NCBI RefSeq assembly: GCF_000758525.1
Contig: NZ_CP009241.1
Location: 558,001 to 622,000, forward strand
Direction: 5' to 3'
DNA length: 64,000 nt
Source: Paenibacillus sp. FSL H7-0357
Lineage (GTDB): Bacteria; Bacillota; Bacilli; Paenibacillales; Paenibacillaceae
Part shown: piece by piece, positions 17,268-24,802 of the stretch
How positions within the stretch are numbered: the first letter of the stretch is position 1
How the letters are laid out: every line of letters starts with the position of its first letter
Program-made: the position numbers and the translations under genes
The notes under the pieces: generated by a model
The model's database searches: none
Seen by the model: only the letters and a program-made list of their open reading frames with translations
Told to the model about the DNA's origin: nothing

Positions 17268-18170
17268 ATGGAAGCTTTGAAGCTTGAACAGGTAGTCAAG
17301 CAGTATGGAGACAAAACCGCAGTAAACAAAATCAATCTAAAAGTGGAGCAAGGTGAGATTTACGGTCTGCTCGGAGCCAATGGCGCCGGCAAAACAACAA
17401 CAATGCGCATGGTGCTTGGCCTGATCTATCCCGACGAGGGCAAGATCCTCTACAACGGCAAGTCCTATAGCAATGAACTGCAGCATCTGATGGGCTATCT
17501 GCCGGAAGAACGCGGACTGTACCCGAAGGTGAAGGTGAGCGACCAGATTATTTATCTGGCCCGCCTGCGCGGCATGGCAGCAGCCGATGCGGACAAGAGC
17601 CTGCGTTATTGGCTGGACCGCTTTGAAGTCCCGGAATATTACAATAAGAAGATTGAAGAGCTCTCCAAGGGGAATCAGCAGAAAATGGGCTTTATCGCCG
17701 CGGTTGTCCATAAACCGCAAATCCTGATTCTCGATGAAGCTTTCAGCGGGCTTGATCCCGTCAATGTGGAGCTGCTGAAGGATACCGTTCGCGAAATGCG
17801 GGATCAGGGCACCAGCATCCTGTTCTCTACACACCGGATGGAGCATGTTGAGGAGCTATGCCGCAACATTACTATTCTTGACCGTTCCAATACAGTGGTC
17901 CAGGGAGATATCCGCGAGATTAAGAAAGGCTACCCGCGCGAGGAGGTTATACTCCGCACAGTGGACGAAGTGGCTGGCCTGGAAAGTATCGCCGGTGTAA
18001 CTGCCGTCCAGCGGCAGGAACGGGGATATGTTCTTTCGATCCGCGAAATCGGTGCGGCCCAGCGCATTTTGCAGCATGCTGTTGCACAGGGCGAGGTAGA
18101 GCATTTTGAGATCAAGGAACCGACGCTAAACCAAATCTTTATTAGAGCGGTAGGTGAATCCAATGAATAA
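17268..18170 (+). CDS. ABC transporter ATP-binding protein, NatA-like
   Basis: A 300-residue ATPase with Walker A GANGAGKTT, signature LSKGNQQKMGFIAAVVHKP, Walker B LILDEAFSGLDP, His switch STHRMEHVEEL, and the C-terminal domain common to NatA/YhaQ proteins. It pairs with the permease encoded next. Sequence and signature differ clearly from the ATPase just upstream, so the operon encodes two transporters under one repressor. NatA-type exporters move sodium, drugs or peptides; the substrate here is unknown. Confidence 0.93.
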   Translation: MEALKLEQVVKQYGDKTAVNKINLKVEQGEIYGLLGANGAGKTTTMRMVLGLIYPDEGKILYNGKSYSNELQHLMGYLPEERGLYPKVKVSDQIIYLARLRGMAAADADKSLRYWLDRFEVPEYYNKKIEELSKGNQQKMGFIAAVVHKPQILILDEAFSGLDPVNVELLKDTVREMRDQGTSILFSTHRMEHVEELCRNITILDRSNTVVQGDIREIKKGYPREEVILRTVDEVAGLESIAGVTAVQRQERGYVLSIREIGAAQRILQHAVAQGEVEHFEIKEPTLNQIFIRAVGESNE

Positions 18171-19452
18171 GATGGGGACGATTATCGGTTTTACATTCAA
18201 GAATAAAGTAAGAACCAAGGCCTTTCTGATTACTACGCTGATTCTGGTGGTTCTGCTGAGCATCGGGATGAACATTCCGTATATGGTGAAGCTGTTCCAG
18301 GGAGACGACGGGTCCGCAAAGAGCCAAGTGCAGATCGGAGTCGTGGCAGAGGATGGCAACCGCGTGGCTGAGCTCCTCCAGGCCTATAGTCCGCCTGAGG
18401 GCGTGACCCCGGTAACGATCAGTCCATATGCTACTGCCGATGATGCGGCGCTCAAGAAAGGTCTGGACGAGGAAAACATCGAGGGCTATATCACATTGGG
18501 TGCACAGAGCGGTGAAGGCATTCCCGCGGTTACCTACTACAGCAAGAACGGTGAGATTGATTCGGATGTGCAAAGCTATCTGCAGAATGCACTGCAGCAA
18601 GCCAATACTCAGCTGATTGTAGGCGATAAGCTGACTGCGGAACAGGTGGCTGCGATGTACACCCCGGTATCTATCGGTACCCAGCAGATCAGCTCGGAAG
18701 GAGCCGGAAATGAAGGTACGGCAGAGGAATCACCGCCAATTATCAACTATGTGATTGTATATGCCCTGCTTATGCTGTTCTTTATGTCGATTATGATGAC
18801 AGGCAATATGATCTCGGCCGAAATCACTTCGGAGAAAAGCTCCCGTATCATGGAGATCCTGATTACAAGCGCTGCACCACTGACGCAAATGTTCGGCAAA
18901 GTGATTGGCATCTTCCTGGTCGGCATCCTGCAAATTGCGATTATCTCCGCAGGCGTAGCTGCCAACCTTATGCTTCCGCATAATGCCAGTATCCTGACCG
19001 ATTTTGATCTTGATCTGGGGCAGCTGGACATCAGTATCCTTCTATACGGACTGGTACTCTATATTCTGGGCTACTTCCTGTACGCCTTGATGTACGCAGC
19101 TGTAGGTTCCATTGTCAGCCGTACCGAGGACCTGGGCCAGGCGATCATGCCGATTCTTATGCTGGGCTTCGTCAATTTATATCTTCCGATGTTCAGCATC
19201 TCTGTCCCGGATACCCTGCTCGTTAAGGTAGCAAGCTTTGTTCCATTCACTTCTCCGCTCAGCATGCTGCTGCGTATTGGTGTTGGCGAGGTAGCGACCT
19301 GGGAGATTCTGGTCTCGCTTCTCATCTTACTGGCAACTACCTTACTGTTCGGCTGGCTGGCCGCCAAGATCTACCGCACGGGAGTGCTGATGTACGGCAA
19401 ACGCCCAAGCATCAAGGAGATCAGAAAAGCGATGAAGGCCTACAAAATTTAA
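18163..19452 (+). CDS. ABC-2 permease, NatB-like
   Basis: A 429-residue permease: one N-terminal helix (TKAFLITTLILVVLLSIGM), a large extracytoplasmic domain of about 160 residues, then five helices starting with INYVIVYALLMLFFMSIMM and the family stretch EKSSRIMEILITSAAP. It overlaps the NatA-like gene by 8 bases. The ATG at 18163 has AGGTGA five bases before it; the GTG at 18154, in frame, has no ribosome site and was rejected. Confidence 0.9.
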   Translation: MNKMGTIIGFTFKNKVRTKAFLITTLILVVLLSIGMNIPYMVKLFQGDDGSAKSQVQIGVVAEDGNRVAELLQAYSPPEGVTPVTISPYATADDAALKKGLDEENIEGYITLGAQSGEGIPAVTYYSKNGEIDSDVQSYLQNALQQANTQLIVGDKLTAEQVAAMYTPVSIGTQQISSEGAGNEGTAEESPPIINYVIVYALLMLFFMSIMMTGNMISAEITSEKSSRIMEILITSAAPLTQMFGKVIGIFLVGILQIAIISAGVAANLMLPHNASILTDFDLDLGQLDISILLYGLVLYILGYFLYALMYAAVGSIVSRTEDLGQAIMPILMLGFVNLYLPMFSISVPDTLLVKVASFVPFTSPLSMLLRIGVGEVATWEILVSLLILLATTLLFGWLAAKIYRTGVLMYGKRPSIKEIRKAMKAYKI

Positions 19453-19482
19453 TTGGAATCATCAATATATACCTTTTGAGGA

Positions 19483-19581
19483 GTGCTTGATTTCATTCAA
19501 GGGCTTTTGACAGGAATGGGCATTGCCGGTATGATTGCGTCATTAATCATCTTTGGCAGACATTCTAAACGCGCAAACTAA
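19483..19581 (+). CDS. Possible 32-residue membrane peptide
   Basis: A short frame from GTG at 19483 encodes a single hydrophobic helix (GLLTGMGIAGMIASLIIFG) and a basic tail (RHSKRAN). The GAGGAG site almost overlaps the start codon, so initiation is uncertain. It lies just after the NatB-like gene and before a terminator, and could be a small accessory peptide of that transporter. Unrecognised. Confidence 0.4.
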   Translation: MLDFIQGLLTGMGIAGMIASLIIFGRHSKRAN

Positions 19582-19606
19582 GAAGTGATCATAGGTTTTA
19601 CTGAGG

Positions 19607-19636
19607 AAGCCGCGGTTCGGAAACCGCGGCTTTTTT
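19607..19636 (+). terminator. Terminator of the ABC operon
   Basis: AAGCCGCGGTT / AACCGCGGCTT arms with a short CGGA loop, followed by TTTTTT. Confidence 0.9.
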
Positions 19637-19714
19637 GCGGCTCCCCGGGAGTTCAGAGCCAAACTGGATCAGTGAAGGTTTATGGTGTATGTTATTTAAT
19701 AAGGAGTGGTAATC

Positions 19715-19903
19715 TTGAAAAAAAACAATCAAATCCCCGCGATCCTCGCAGCTTCAATTCTGCTGATTCTGCTCAGCAGCATGCTTAAGCCAGAGGGCTC
19801 TACCCTGCTGGGTGTGCTGCAGACGTTAATGCTCGGAGTGGGCTTGCTGGGCTGCTGTACAGCGGCCTGGAGATTCGCCAAAGGCGGCAAGGGCAAGAGC
19901 TGA
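19715..19903 (+). CDS. Small two-helix membrane protein
   Basis: A 62-residue protein: basic start KKNNQIP, helix ILAASILLILLSSML, a short loop, helix LLGVLQTLMLGVGLLGCCTAAW, and a basic tail KGGKGKS. The TTG at 19715 follows AAGGAG by eight bases, and the GTG at 19706 is too close to that site. It has its own terminator directly after. Not recognised; the topology suggests a membrane-inserted small protein. Confidence 0.6.
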   Translation: MKKNNQIPAILAASILLILLSSMLKPEGSTLLGVLQTLMLGVGLLGCCTAAWRFAKGGKGKS

Positions 19904-19913
19904 GTATAAATAG

Positions 19914-19944
19914 AAAAGGCCGCAGCACTATGCTGCGGCTTTTT
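19914..19944. terminator. Bidirectional terminator
   Basis: GCCGCAGCA / TGCTGCGGC with a three-base loop, A run on the left and T run on the right. It serves the small protein gene on the left and the leftward gene ending at 19981. Confidence 0.85.
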
Positions 19945-19980
19945 CATGCGCTTTGACAAGTTGCTATATTCCATACGCAG

Positions 19981-20433
19981 CTATACAACAAACAAGTTTG
20001 CTTCAGGCCGCAACGTTTCCAACCGGCACATTTGCTCGCGCACATGTCTCAGCCGGGTTTTCAGCACTGGCACGCTTTGCTCAAGAATGGTGCTGATTGC
20101 CGGCAGGGGCAGCAGCATGCCGTACCATAACACCTGCACAATCTGATCCTCCCAGGCTAATCCATTGGAAACAAAGAGGCTGCACTCCTCTGCAGCCCGG
20201 GAGCATTGCTGAATGCACTCCCGGTACGCATCCAGAGAGAAAGGCTGCGGGATGAAATCATCATGAAGGTACCGGGTATAAAGCTCAGTGAAGGTCTTCA
20301 TCGCAGTCTTTTCAGCAACGGCACCCTCTCCCAGCAGCAGACTGGTGAGTGCATAAATATTTCCGGTGTTCTTTTGGACATATTCCGCAAACCCGCTGGC
20401 AGCTGTCCATCCCGGGGATAATGGGTCTGGCAT
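19981..20433 (-). CDS. Unknown protein resembling a degenerate ECF sigma factor
   Basis: A 150-residue protein I do not recognise with confidence. The N-terminal half reads like sigma region 2 (LTSLLLGEGAVAEKTAMKTF, compare the family's acidic alpha-helix before an aromatic). The C-terminal half reads like region 4 (QIVQVLWYGMLL, ISTILEQSVPVLKTRLRHVR, compare the helix-turn-helix of ECF sigma factors). The region 2 signature is weak, so DNA binding and polymerase binding are unproven. It follows the 169-residue gene by 28 bases and so shares its c-di-AMP riboswitch leader. ATG after AAAGGAACG. Confidence 0.6.
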   Translation of the reverse strand: MPDPLSPGWTAASGFAEYVQKNTGNIYALTSLLLGEGAVAEKTAMKTFTELYTRYLHDDFIPQPFSLDAYRECIQQCSRAAEECSLFVSNGLAWEDQIVQVLWYGMLLPLPAISTILEQSVPVLKTRLRHVREQMCRLETLRPEANLFVV

Positions 20434-20461
20434 GTCTTCACGTTCCTTTCTGAATAAGAAA

Positions 20462-20971
20462 TTATAAGATGGAGAAATAAGCGATGGATCTGTCCATTAG
20501 CTCGGCTATGTCCGGTTCCTGCCAGCTGCCTTTATGCAGCAGGGAACTTGAAGGTTTATAGTACATCCGTCTGAAGGGGGGCGTACCGCCGGCCCCAGCT
20601 GTACGGGAATAGGGAACCATTTGCAGATGTGACGTGACGACCTTGCCTTGCAGCTTGGCTTTTAAATCCAGCAGGGCCGTTTGCACGATTTCTTGCTGAC
20701 CCGGCTCCCACTGCGCACCTAGCTGCTGTACAATTTCTATGGCTTCTTCCAGCCTGTGATTGCGTATACTTCTCAGAAAGGTGCTCCATTTAATGACGTC
20801 AAAATGATCGCCTTCCGCAGACAGTATCCCCGCTCCCCAGCTGCACCCAGCCTTGCACGTAAGCTTCAGCACACCATACCGGCATTTGCCGGATGACTCC
20901 GTGGCATGATGGAATGGCCAGGGGGCATCGAATACAAACACTTCTATACGTAACAGCCTGCGCTGGTTCAT
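20462..20971 (-). CDS. Unknown protein with enolase-superfamily cap-domain resemblance
   Basis: A 169-residue protein. Residues 1-110 resemble the N-terminal capping domain of the muconate-lactonising/mandelate-racemase group: an RIEVFVFDAP strand, YGVLKLTCKAGCSWGAG (compare the GWGE motif), and IVQTALLDLKAKLQGK (compare the ALWDLKGK motif). No barrel domain follows, so catalysis by that fold is impossible; the likeness is tentative. The frame extends upstream to 20992, but the TAGGAGGG site fits the ATG at 20971. It is the first gene behind a leftward c-di-AMP riboswitch and terminator. Confidence 0.6.
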   Translation of the reverse strand: MNQRRLLRIEVFVFDAPWPFHHATESSGKCRYGVLKLTCKAGCSWGAGILSAEGDHFDVIKWSTFLRSIRNHRLEEAIEIVQQLGAQWEPGQQEIVQTALLDLKAKLQGKVVTSHLQMVPYSRTAGAGGTPPFRRMYYKPSSSLLHKGSWQEPDIAELMDRSIAYFSIL

Positions 20972-21014
20972 TTCGTTTTCCCTCCTACCCATTTATAAGC
21001 TGCAGCCTCAGCAC

Positions 21015-21052
21015 AAAAAACCGCAGCAGAGGAGGACCTCTGCTGCGGTTTT
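21015..21052 (-). terminator. Riboswitch expression-platform terminator (leftward)
   Basis: A 16-base perfect stem (AAAACCGCAGCAGAGG and complement) with a four-base loop and a T run in the leftward direction, 45 bases before the gene's ribosome site. It is the likely OFF structure for the leader that carries the c-di-AMP aptamer. Confidence 0.85.
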
Positions 21053-21104
21053 GGTACAGGCTTAAATACACCTGGCGCAAAAACGTGGCGGATCAAGGTT
21101 CTCT

Positions 21105-21290
21105 CTAGTCGCTTACGGGGTTAGCTGTCGGATTCGGACGGTGAGAGTCGCCCTACCTAATGAGACCACAGTCTCCTTCGGATTCACCCCAAGAAAGATT
21201 CTTATCTTCCAGGAAAGGCCCTGCGGGCCTGATGGTTCCCCCGTTTCCCGCACTGCGGGAATTCAGCGTTCATATTGCATTTCATGCATT
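21105..21290 (-). ncRNA. c-di-AMP riboswitch (ydaO/yuaA class), leftward copy
   Basis: On the minus strand the hallmark blocks appear in order: GGGGGAACCA near 21235-21243, TGGGGTGAATCC near 21180-21192, GGTAGGG near 21150-21157, and GACAGCTAACCCCGTAAGCG at the 3' end (21109-21128). These are the conserved parts of the ydaO aptamer. The outer P1 helix is not obvious in this copy. The class switches genes off on c-di-AMP binding, here presumably via the terminator at 21015-21052. Confidence 0.85.
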
Positions 21291-21303
21291 GGATTCAAAC
21301 CGA

Positions 21304-21333
21304 ATCATACTCTTTTCGCATGAGCTTTGTAAA
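21304..21333 (-). promoter_or_regulatory. Promoter of the leftward riboswitch
   Basis: Reading leftward, TTTACA, an 18-base spacer ending AAGAG, then TATGAT. The same boxes and spacer length occur in the rightward copy at 21646-21675. Confidence 0.7.
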
Positions 21334-21645
21334 AAGGAAAAAACATTCTTCTGAGCCGATTTTCAGGGAATTCTGGCAAAGGAAACGGTAAGATGCGCTA
21401 AAAGGGTGTTTATCAACGGTTTTCGGCTTTTTATCTCGTGCATACGACTGCTTTTGAATTAGGGTGATCAGAGCACAAAAGGCAATTTACTCAACATTGG
21501 GTGAATAAAATCACAACGCTGAATGCTTTTTCGCAAATCGTTGATAAGCCGAGTAAATAAGAGGAATGATGAGATTGAGGCTTAAGTAAGCGCTACCTGA
21601 TCTGGATTGGGTTTACTAAATGCATTATTTTGGCAGGTTTGGCGG

Positions 21646-21675
21646 TTTACAAGGCCGTGACCGCCAGAGTATGAT
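21646..21675 (+). promoter_or_regulatory. Promoter of the rightward riboswitch
   Basis: TTTACA (21646-21651), an 18-base spacer ending in CAGAG, then TATGAT (21670-21675). It mirrors the leftward promoter. The 300 bases between the two promoters contain no gene that I can support. Confidence 0.7.
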
Positions 21676-21698
21676 TACTTCTGTTTACTACACAATCG

Positions 21699-21877
21699 AA
21701 TACGCAGTCCGCTTAATTTCCGTTATGGAAAGCGGGGGAACCAACAATCGGCAGCCGATGTGAGAGTCGGAGCCGGTTATGGGGTGAATCCTGTGAAAGT
21801 GCGAGAGAATGCTCGCATGGATACAGGTAGGGCGACTCTCACTGCCCGAATCCGACAGCTAACCTCGTAAGCGTATT
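21699..21877 (+). ncRNA. c-di-AMP riboswitch (ydaO/yuaA class), rightward copy
   Basis: AATACGC (21699-21705) pairs with GCGTATT (21871-21877) as P1. Between them lie the class hallmarks CGCTTAATTTCCGTTATGG, GGGGGAACCA, TGGGGTGAATCC, GGTAGGG, and GACAGCTAACCTCGTAAGCG. A terminator follows 33 bases later, giving a transcriptional OFF switch for the gene at 21994. c-di-AMP riboswitches usually govern potassium uptake or wall enzymes. Confidence 0.92.
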
Positions 21878-21910
21878 AGAGAGGATGAGCACAATGTGAC
21901 CGCTAATTGG

Positions 21911-21940
21911 ACCACAGAGGGAATTCCTTTGTGGTTTTTT
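21911..21940 (+). terminator. Riboswitch expression-platform terminator (rightward)
   Basis: ACCACAGAGG / CCTTTGTGGT stem with a GAATT loop, then TTTTT. It lies 54 bases before the start codon of the controlled gene. Confidence 0.8.
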
Positions 21941-21993
21941 GCTGTGTTCGTACGAGAAATGAATGGAAGTCCTAGGCCGGAGGAGAGGAAGAT

Positions 21994-22410
21994 ATGGCGA
22001 ATTCGGAAGAATATGTACTCATTAACGCTCCGACTAAAGCGGGGGAGCATTTTATCAAAATCTTAAAGTTCAGAGGCTACAAGATCGCAGGAATCGCCAA
22101 CAATGCGGCGGAGAAGCGGCGTCTGGAGGAGCTGGGAATCGAGGTCAATCTTGTGGTGGATACACATCATCAGAATACATGGTTCCGCCCCTCTTTTCCG
22201 GTAGGCAGAGTATTTCTGTTCGAGAGCAGTGTGACCTTATGCTGCCGGTATATCCAGATGTGCCGGACCTGGACGACAAAACCAATATACGTAATTACGA
22301 CTTCGATGAATCCCAGACTGGTCTATAAAGGACTTGGAGCGGATTCCGTCATCTATTCCCACAGCGGAAATGTCTCTTTTCTGGCGGATGTCTCAACGAA
22401 TCCAGGATAA
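21994..22410 (+). CDS. Unknown Rossmann-like protein behind a c-di-AMP riboswitch
   Basis: A 138-residue protein. The N-terminus has a strand-helix-strand pattern of a nucleotide-binding fold (YVLINAPTKAGEHFIKIL, GYKIAGIANNAAEKRRLEEL, EVNLVVDT) but lacks the classic GxGxxG. The C-terminal half has further alternating strands (KPIYVITTSM, GADSVIYSHSG). It loosely recalls TrkA-N or NmrA folds; function unknown. Riboswitch control suggests a role in potassium or osmotic balance, by analogy only. The GGAGGAGAGG site fits the ATG. A bidirectional terminator follows. Confidence 0.7.
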   Translation: MANSEEYVLINAPTKAGEHFIKILKFRGYKIAGIANNAAEKRRLEELGIEVNLVVDTHHQNTWFRPSFPVGRVFLFESSVTLCCRYIQMCRTWTTKPIYVITTSMNPRLVYKGLGADSVIYSHSGNVSFLADVSTNPG

Positions 22411-22430
22411 GGCCATATAAAATGGCAAAT

Positions 22431-22472
22431 AAAAGGCATCCCCTGGACAGAGGTCCAAGGAGATGCCTTTTT
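22431..22472. terminator. Bidirectional terminator
   Basis: AAAAGGCATC and GATGCCTTTTT arms around a second GGAC/GTCC-type stem, between convergent genes. Confidence 0.8.
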
Positions 22473-22512
22473 CAAAATATAAATATTTATATGCCTCACG
22501 CTATGAATTATT
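22471..22512 (+). repeat. Fragment of the 95-bp dispersed repeat
   Basis: Shares TTCAAAATATAA, ATTTATATG and TCACGCTATGAATTAT with the ends of the copies at 45010 and 57138 (the latter inverted). The similarity stops where the glutaredoxin-like coding sequence begins. Confidence 0.55.
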
Positions 22513-22750
22513 CAGCAGTTGCTCCAATAAGCTCCTTAAGTTCGGAAACGTTGAAGCCTTTGACTGCGCGGCCTTCGTACACAGTAACAGGCACACCCAT
22601 GAAGCCCAGCTTCTCGACTTCTTCCTGATACACTGTACTTGTCATAACATCACGCACCTCGAAGCTAACATCTTGCTCGGTCAGCCACTGTTTCACTTGA
22701 TTACAGTCGCTGCATCCTGTGGTGGAATAGACAATAACCGGCTGGCTCAT
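22508..22750 (-). CDS. Glutaredoxin-like thiol protein
   Basis: An 80-residue protein with a thioredoxin-like fold: VIVYSTTGCSDC (CxxC at Cys13 and Cys16), cis-proline in GVPVTV, and GFNVSELKELIG near the C-terminus, typical of NrdH/glutaredoxin relatives. It would reduce protein disulfides in the cytoplasm. Its ATG overlaps the stop of the YtxJ-like gene (ATGA), so the two are translationally coupled and probably act together in thiol redox control. Confidence 0.88.
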   Translation of the reverse strand: MSQPVIVYSTTGCSDCNQVKQWLTEQDVSFEVRDVMTSTVYQEEVEKLGFMGVPVTVYEGRAVKGFNVSELKELIGATAE

Positions 22751-23073
22751 TGGCTCACAGCTGCCTTGATGGCGTCCCGGGTGATTTTCCAATGGGAGGT
22801 GTTCCAGCGCACTTCGCCGTCTTCGAGCAGGAAGATCTGCGGAGATTCATGCTTGATCCCGAAATCTTCGGCAATCTGATTGGACAGCGGACGGTCTTCA
22901 ATCACATGGACAATGGCAGCTGGAGTCTCGGAGCCTTGCGTATAGGCTGTGAATTCCTCGTTGGCCTTGGCGCTGATCGGGCAGGTAGTGCTATGCTTGA
23001 AAAGCAGTTTTTTACCTGGTTGAGCAACATATTGCTGCAGTTCTTCCAGAGTATGAAGTTGTTGGATAGACAT
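22747..23073 (-). CDS. ytxJ: YtxJ-like monothiol bacilliredoxin
   Basis: A 108-residue thioredoxin-fold protein with a single active cysteine in STTCPISAKA (Cys31), which fits the YtxJ family (bacilliredoxin, removes bacillithiol from proteins). The middle has ESPQIFLLEDGEVRWNTSHW, the family's C-terminal signature. It is first of a coupled pair with the glutaredoxin-like gene. Bacillithiol use fits a Bacillota host. The ATG at 23073 follows an AGGAAGGTGAG site. Confidence 0.9.
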   Translation of the reverse strand: MSIQQLHTLEELQQYVAQPGKKLLFKHSTTCPISAKANEEFTAYTQGSETPAAIVHVIEDRPLSNQIAEDFGIKHESPQIFLLEDGEVRWNTSHWKITRDAIKAAVSQ

Positions 23074-23268
23074 CGGTATCTCACCTTCCTATAAGTACTT
23101 GTAACTACGATTGTAACATAGTTCAAAATTAAATCAAAAGGAAGTTAGAGCACCTCTTTCAGCGGAATTACAGTCCCATGAAGGACGTTGAAAAAACGTG
23201 ACTGCCATGCTAATGTGAGAGAGATGCCGCGTGTATTCTGAAGAATCGTAAAGGGTGTGTCCATAATC

Positions 23269-23991
23269 ATGAAAAGGGTTGCTTTTGTTACCGGTGCTGA
23301 CCGTGGTTTAGGTTTTTTTCTGGCAAGCTGGCTTCTAGAGAACAAATATTCCGTATTTGCCGGTCAGTATATGAAGGAGTCGGAATCGCTGGACGCACTG
23401 AAAAAGCAGTACCCGGACCGATTAACTCTGATCCCGCTGGATATCGGCGACCGTGAGAGTGTCAAGCAAGCGGCACGCAGCATTTCGGGCAGTACCGCTC
23501 ATGTTGATATGATTATCAATAATGCCGGTATTATTCATAGAGCTGATGATGCCACGATGCTTGTTGATATGGACGATGAAGCCATGGCTCACATTTATAA
23601 TGTAAACACGCTTGGTTCTTTGAGGGTCAGTAATGAATTGATGGGCCTGTTAATGCAGAGCAAGCAGAAATTGATTGTTAATATCTCCTCAGAAGCCGGA
23701 AGCATTGGCCGGAACAAACGGATTAATATGTACGGATACTGTATGTCCAAAGCAGCGCTTAATATGCAGTCCTCCCTGATGCACAACCATTTGAAGGTGA
23801 TGGGCGGGCAGGTTATGGTCTTTCACCCCGGCTGGCTGCAGTCCTATATGAATGGTGAGAAGGCTCTGGAGGCACCTATTCCTCCTGAAGAGTCGGCGCG
23901 TAAGATTATGAATATCGTGCAGGAGCACAAGAAGTATATGGGTGAGGAGCCGGCTTATCTCGACCTGGACGGCAATGCGTGGCCCTGGTAA
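23269..23991 (+). CDS. Short-chain dehydrogenase/reductase
   Basis: A 240-residue classical SDR: cofactor motif TGADRGLG near the N-terminus, NNAG near residue 86, catalytic Ser in VNISSEAGS, and YCMSK as the Tyr-x3-Lys pair. The lack of an acidic residue right after strand 2 leaves NADH or NADPH open. The ATG at 23269 is 13 bases after AAGGG; GTG at 23257 is in frame but too close. It precedes the ThuA gene by 39 bases and may share its transcript, suggesting sugar or polyol metabolism. Confidence 0.9.
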   Translation: MKRVAFVTGADRGLGFFLASWLLENKYSVFAGQYMKESESLDALKKQYPDRLTLIPLDIGDRESVKQAARSISGSTAHVDMIINNAGIIHRADDATMLVDMDDEAMAHIYNVNTLGSLRVSNELMGLLMQSKQKLIVNISSEAGSIGRNKRINMYGYCMSKAALNMQSSLMHNHLKVMGGQVMVFHPGWLQSYMNGEKALEAPIPPEESARKIMNIVQEHKKYMGEEPAYLDLDGNAWPW

Positions 23992-24030
23992 CTATACACT
24001 AAGAGAAGCAGGAAGAGAGGCGGGAAGAAC

Positions 24031-24666
24031 ATGTCTGAATGGAAAGCACTTGCACTTGGCAGCTACAGTGAGGTGAAATACCATCCTTTTGCCGGTGTGG
24101 ATCATGAGATTAAGCGCATTCTGTCACCTGATCTGCAGGTGGAGGCTTCTGAAGATTACAGTCTCCTGAACAAAGACAACCTCGAGGGATTGAAGCTGGT
24201 TATCGCTTATACCGAATTTTCCGATCAGAAAATAGCCCCGGAGCAAAGTGCCGCTTTGCTGTCTTATGTAGCGGGGGGCGGAGGTCTGCTCGTTATACAT
24301 AACGGAATCTCCCTGCAGCGGAATCAGGAGCTGGGCGCCATGCTGGGCGCGCATTTCACCCATCACCCGGAATACACCTCCCTGCATATGAAAATACCGG
24401 CACACGGGCATCCCATTATGCAGGGGATCAGCGAGTTCGTCATCGAGGACGAGCCGTACTACTTTGAAATGCATCCTTATTTTGAGACGACTGTGCTGGC
24501 AGAGTACCTTCATGAAGGGGCCATGCGTCAGGCAGCCTGGTGCCATGAGTTCGGACTTGGCCGTGTAGTTTATCTGATGCCGGGGCATCATTTGCCTTCC
24601 TTCTCGGTAGAGCCGTTCCGCCAAATGATCCGCCAAGGCGGAATGTGGGCAGCGGGTCTGTTGTAA
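24031..24666 (+). CDS. ThuA-like domain protein
   Basis: A 211-residue protein of the ThuA (trehalose utilisation) family, a class I glutamine-amidotransferase-like fold. Matching parts: KLVIAYTEFSDQ, LLSYVAGGGGLLVIHNG, HPIMQGISEFVIEDEPYYF, and AAWCHEFGLGRVVYLMPGHH. ThuA proteins occur in oligosaccharide catabolism, where their exact reaction is mostly unknown. It starts at the ATG after AGGCGGGAAG, closely after the SDR gene, and ends at a strong terminator. Confidence 0.85.
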   Translation: MSEWKALALGSYSEVKYHPFAGVDHEIKRILSPDLQVEASEDYSLLNKDNLEGLKLVIAYTEFSDQKIAPEQSAALLSYVAGGGGLLVIHNGISLQRNQELGAMLGAHFTHHPEYTSLHMKIPAHGHPIMQGISEFVIEDEPYYFEMHPYFETTVLAEYLHEGAMRQAAWCHEFGLGRVVYLMPGHHLPSFSVEPFRQMIRQGGMWAAGLL

Positions 24667-24697
24667 CTCCTATCTTTGAATCGTTTTCGCACATCAT

Positions 24698-24740
24698 AAC
24701 AGCTGCACGTTCCCCAAGAGGAGCGTGCAGCTGTTTTTTT
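24698..24740 (+). terminator. Terminator after thuA
   Basis: AACAGCTGCACG / CGTGCAGCTGTT stem and a run of T. Confidence 0.9.
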
Positions 24741-24802
24741 GATGTATGAATGTTCCAGCTTCGGTCAAAATAGGGTTACGAATAAAAAGGGGGACGCATG
24801 GA

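Noticed and set aside
18154..18162. GTG start for the NatB-like permease
   Set aside because: No ribosome site precedes it; ATG at 18163 has AGGTGA at the right distance.
21141..21354. Short rightward frames
   Set aside because: They lie across the leftward c-di-AMP aptamer and lack start signals.
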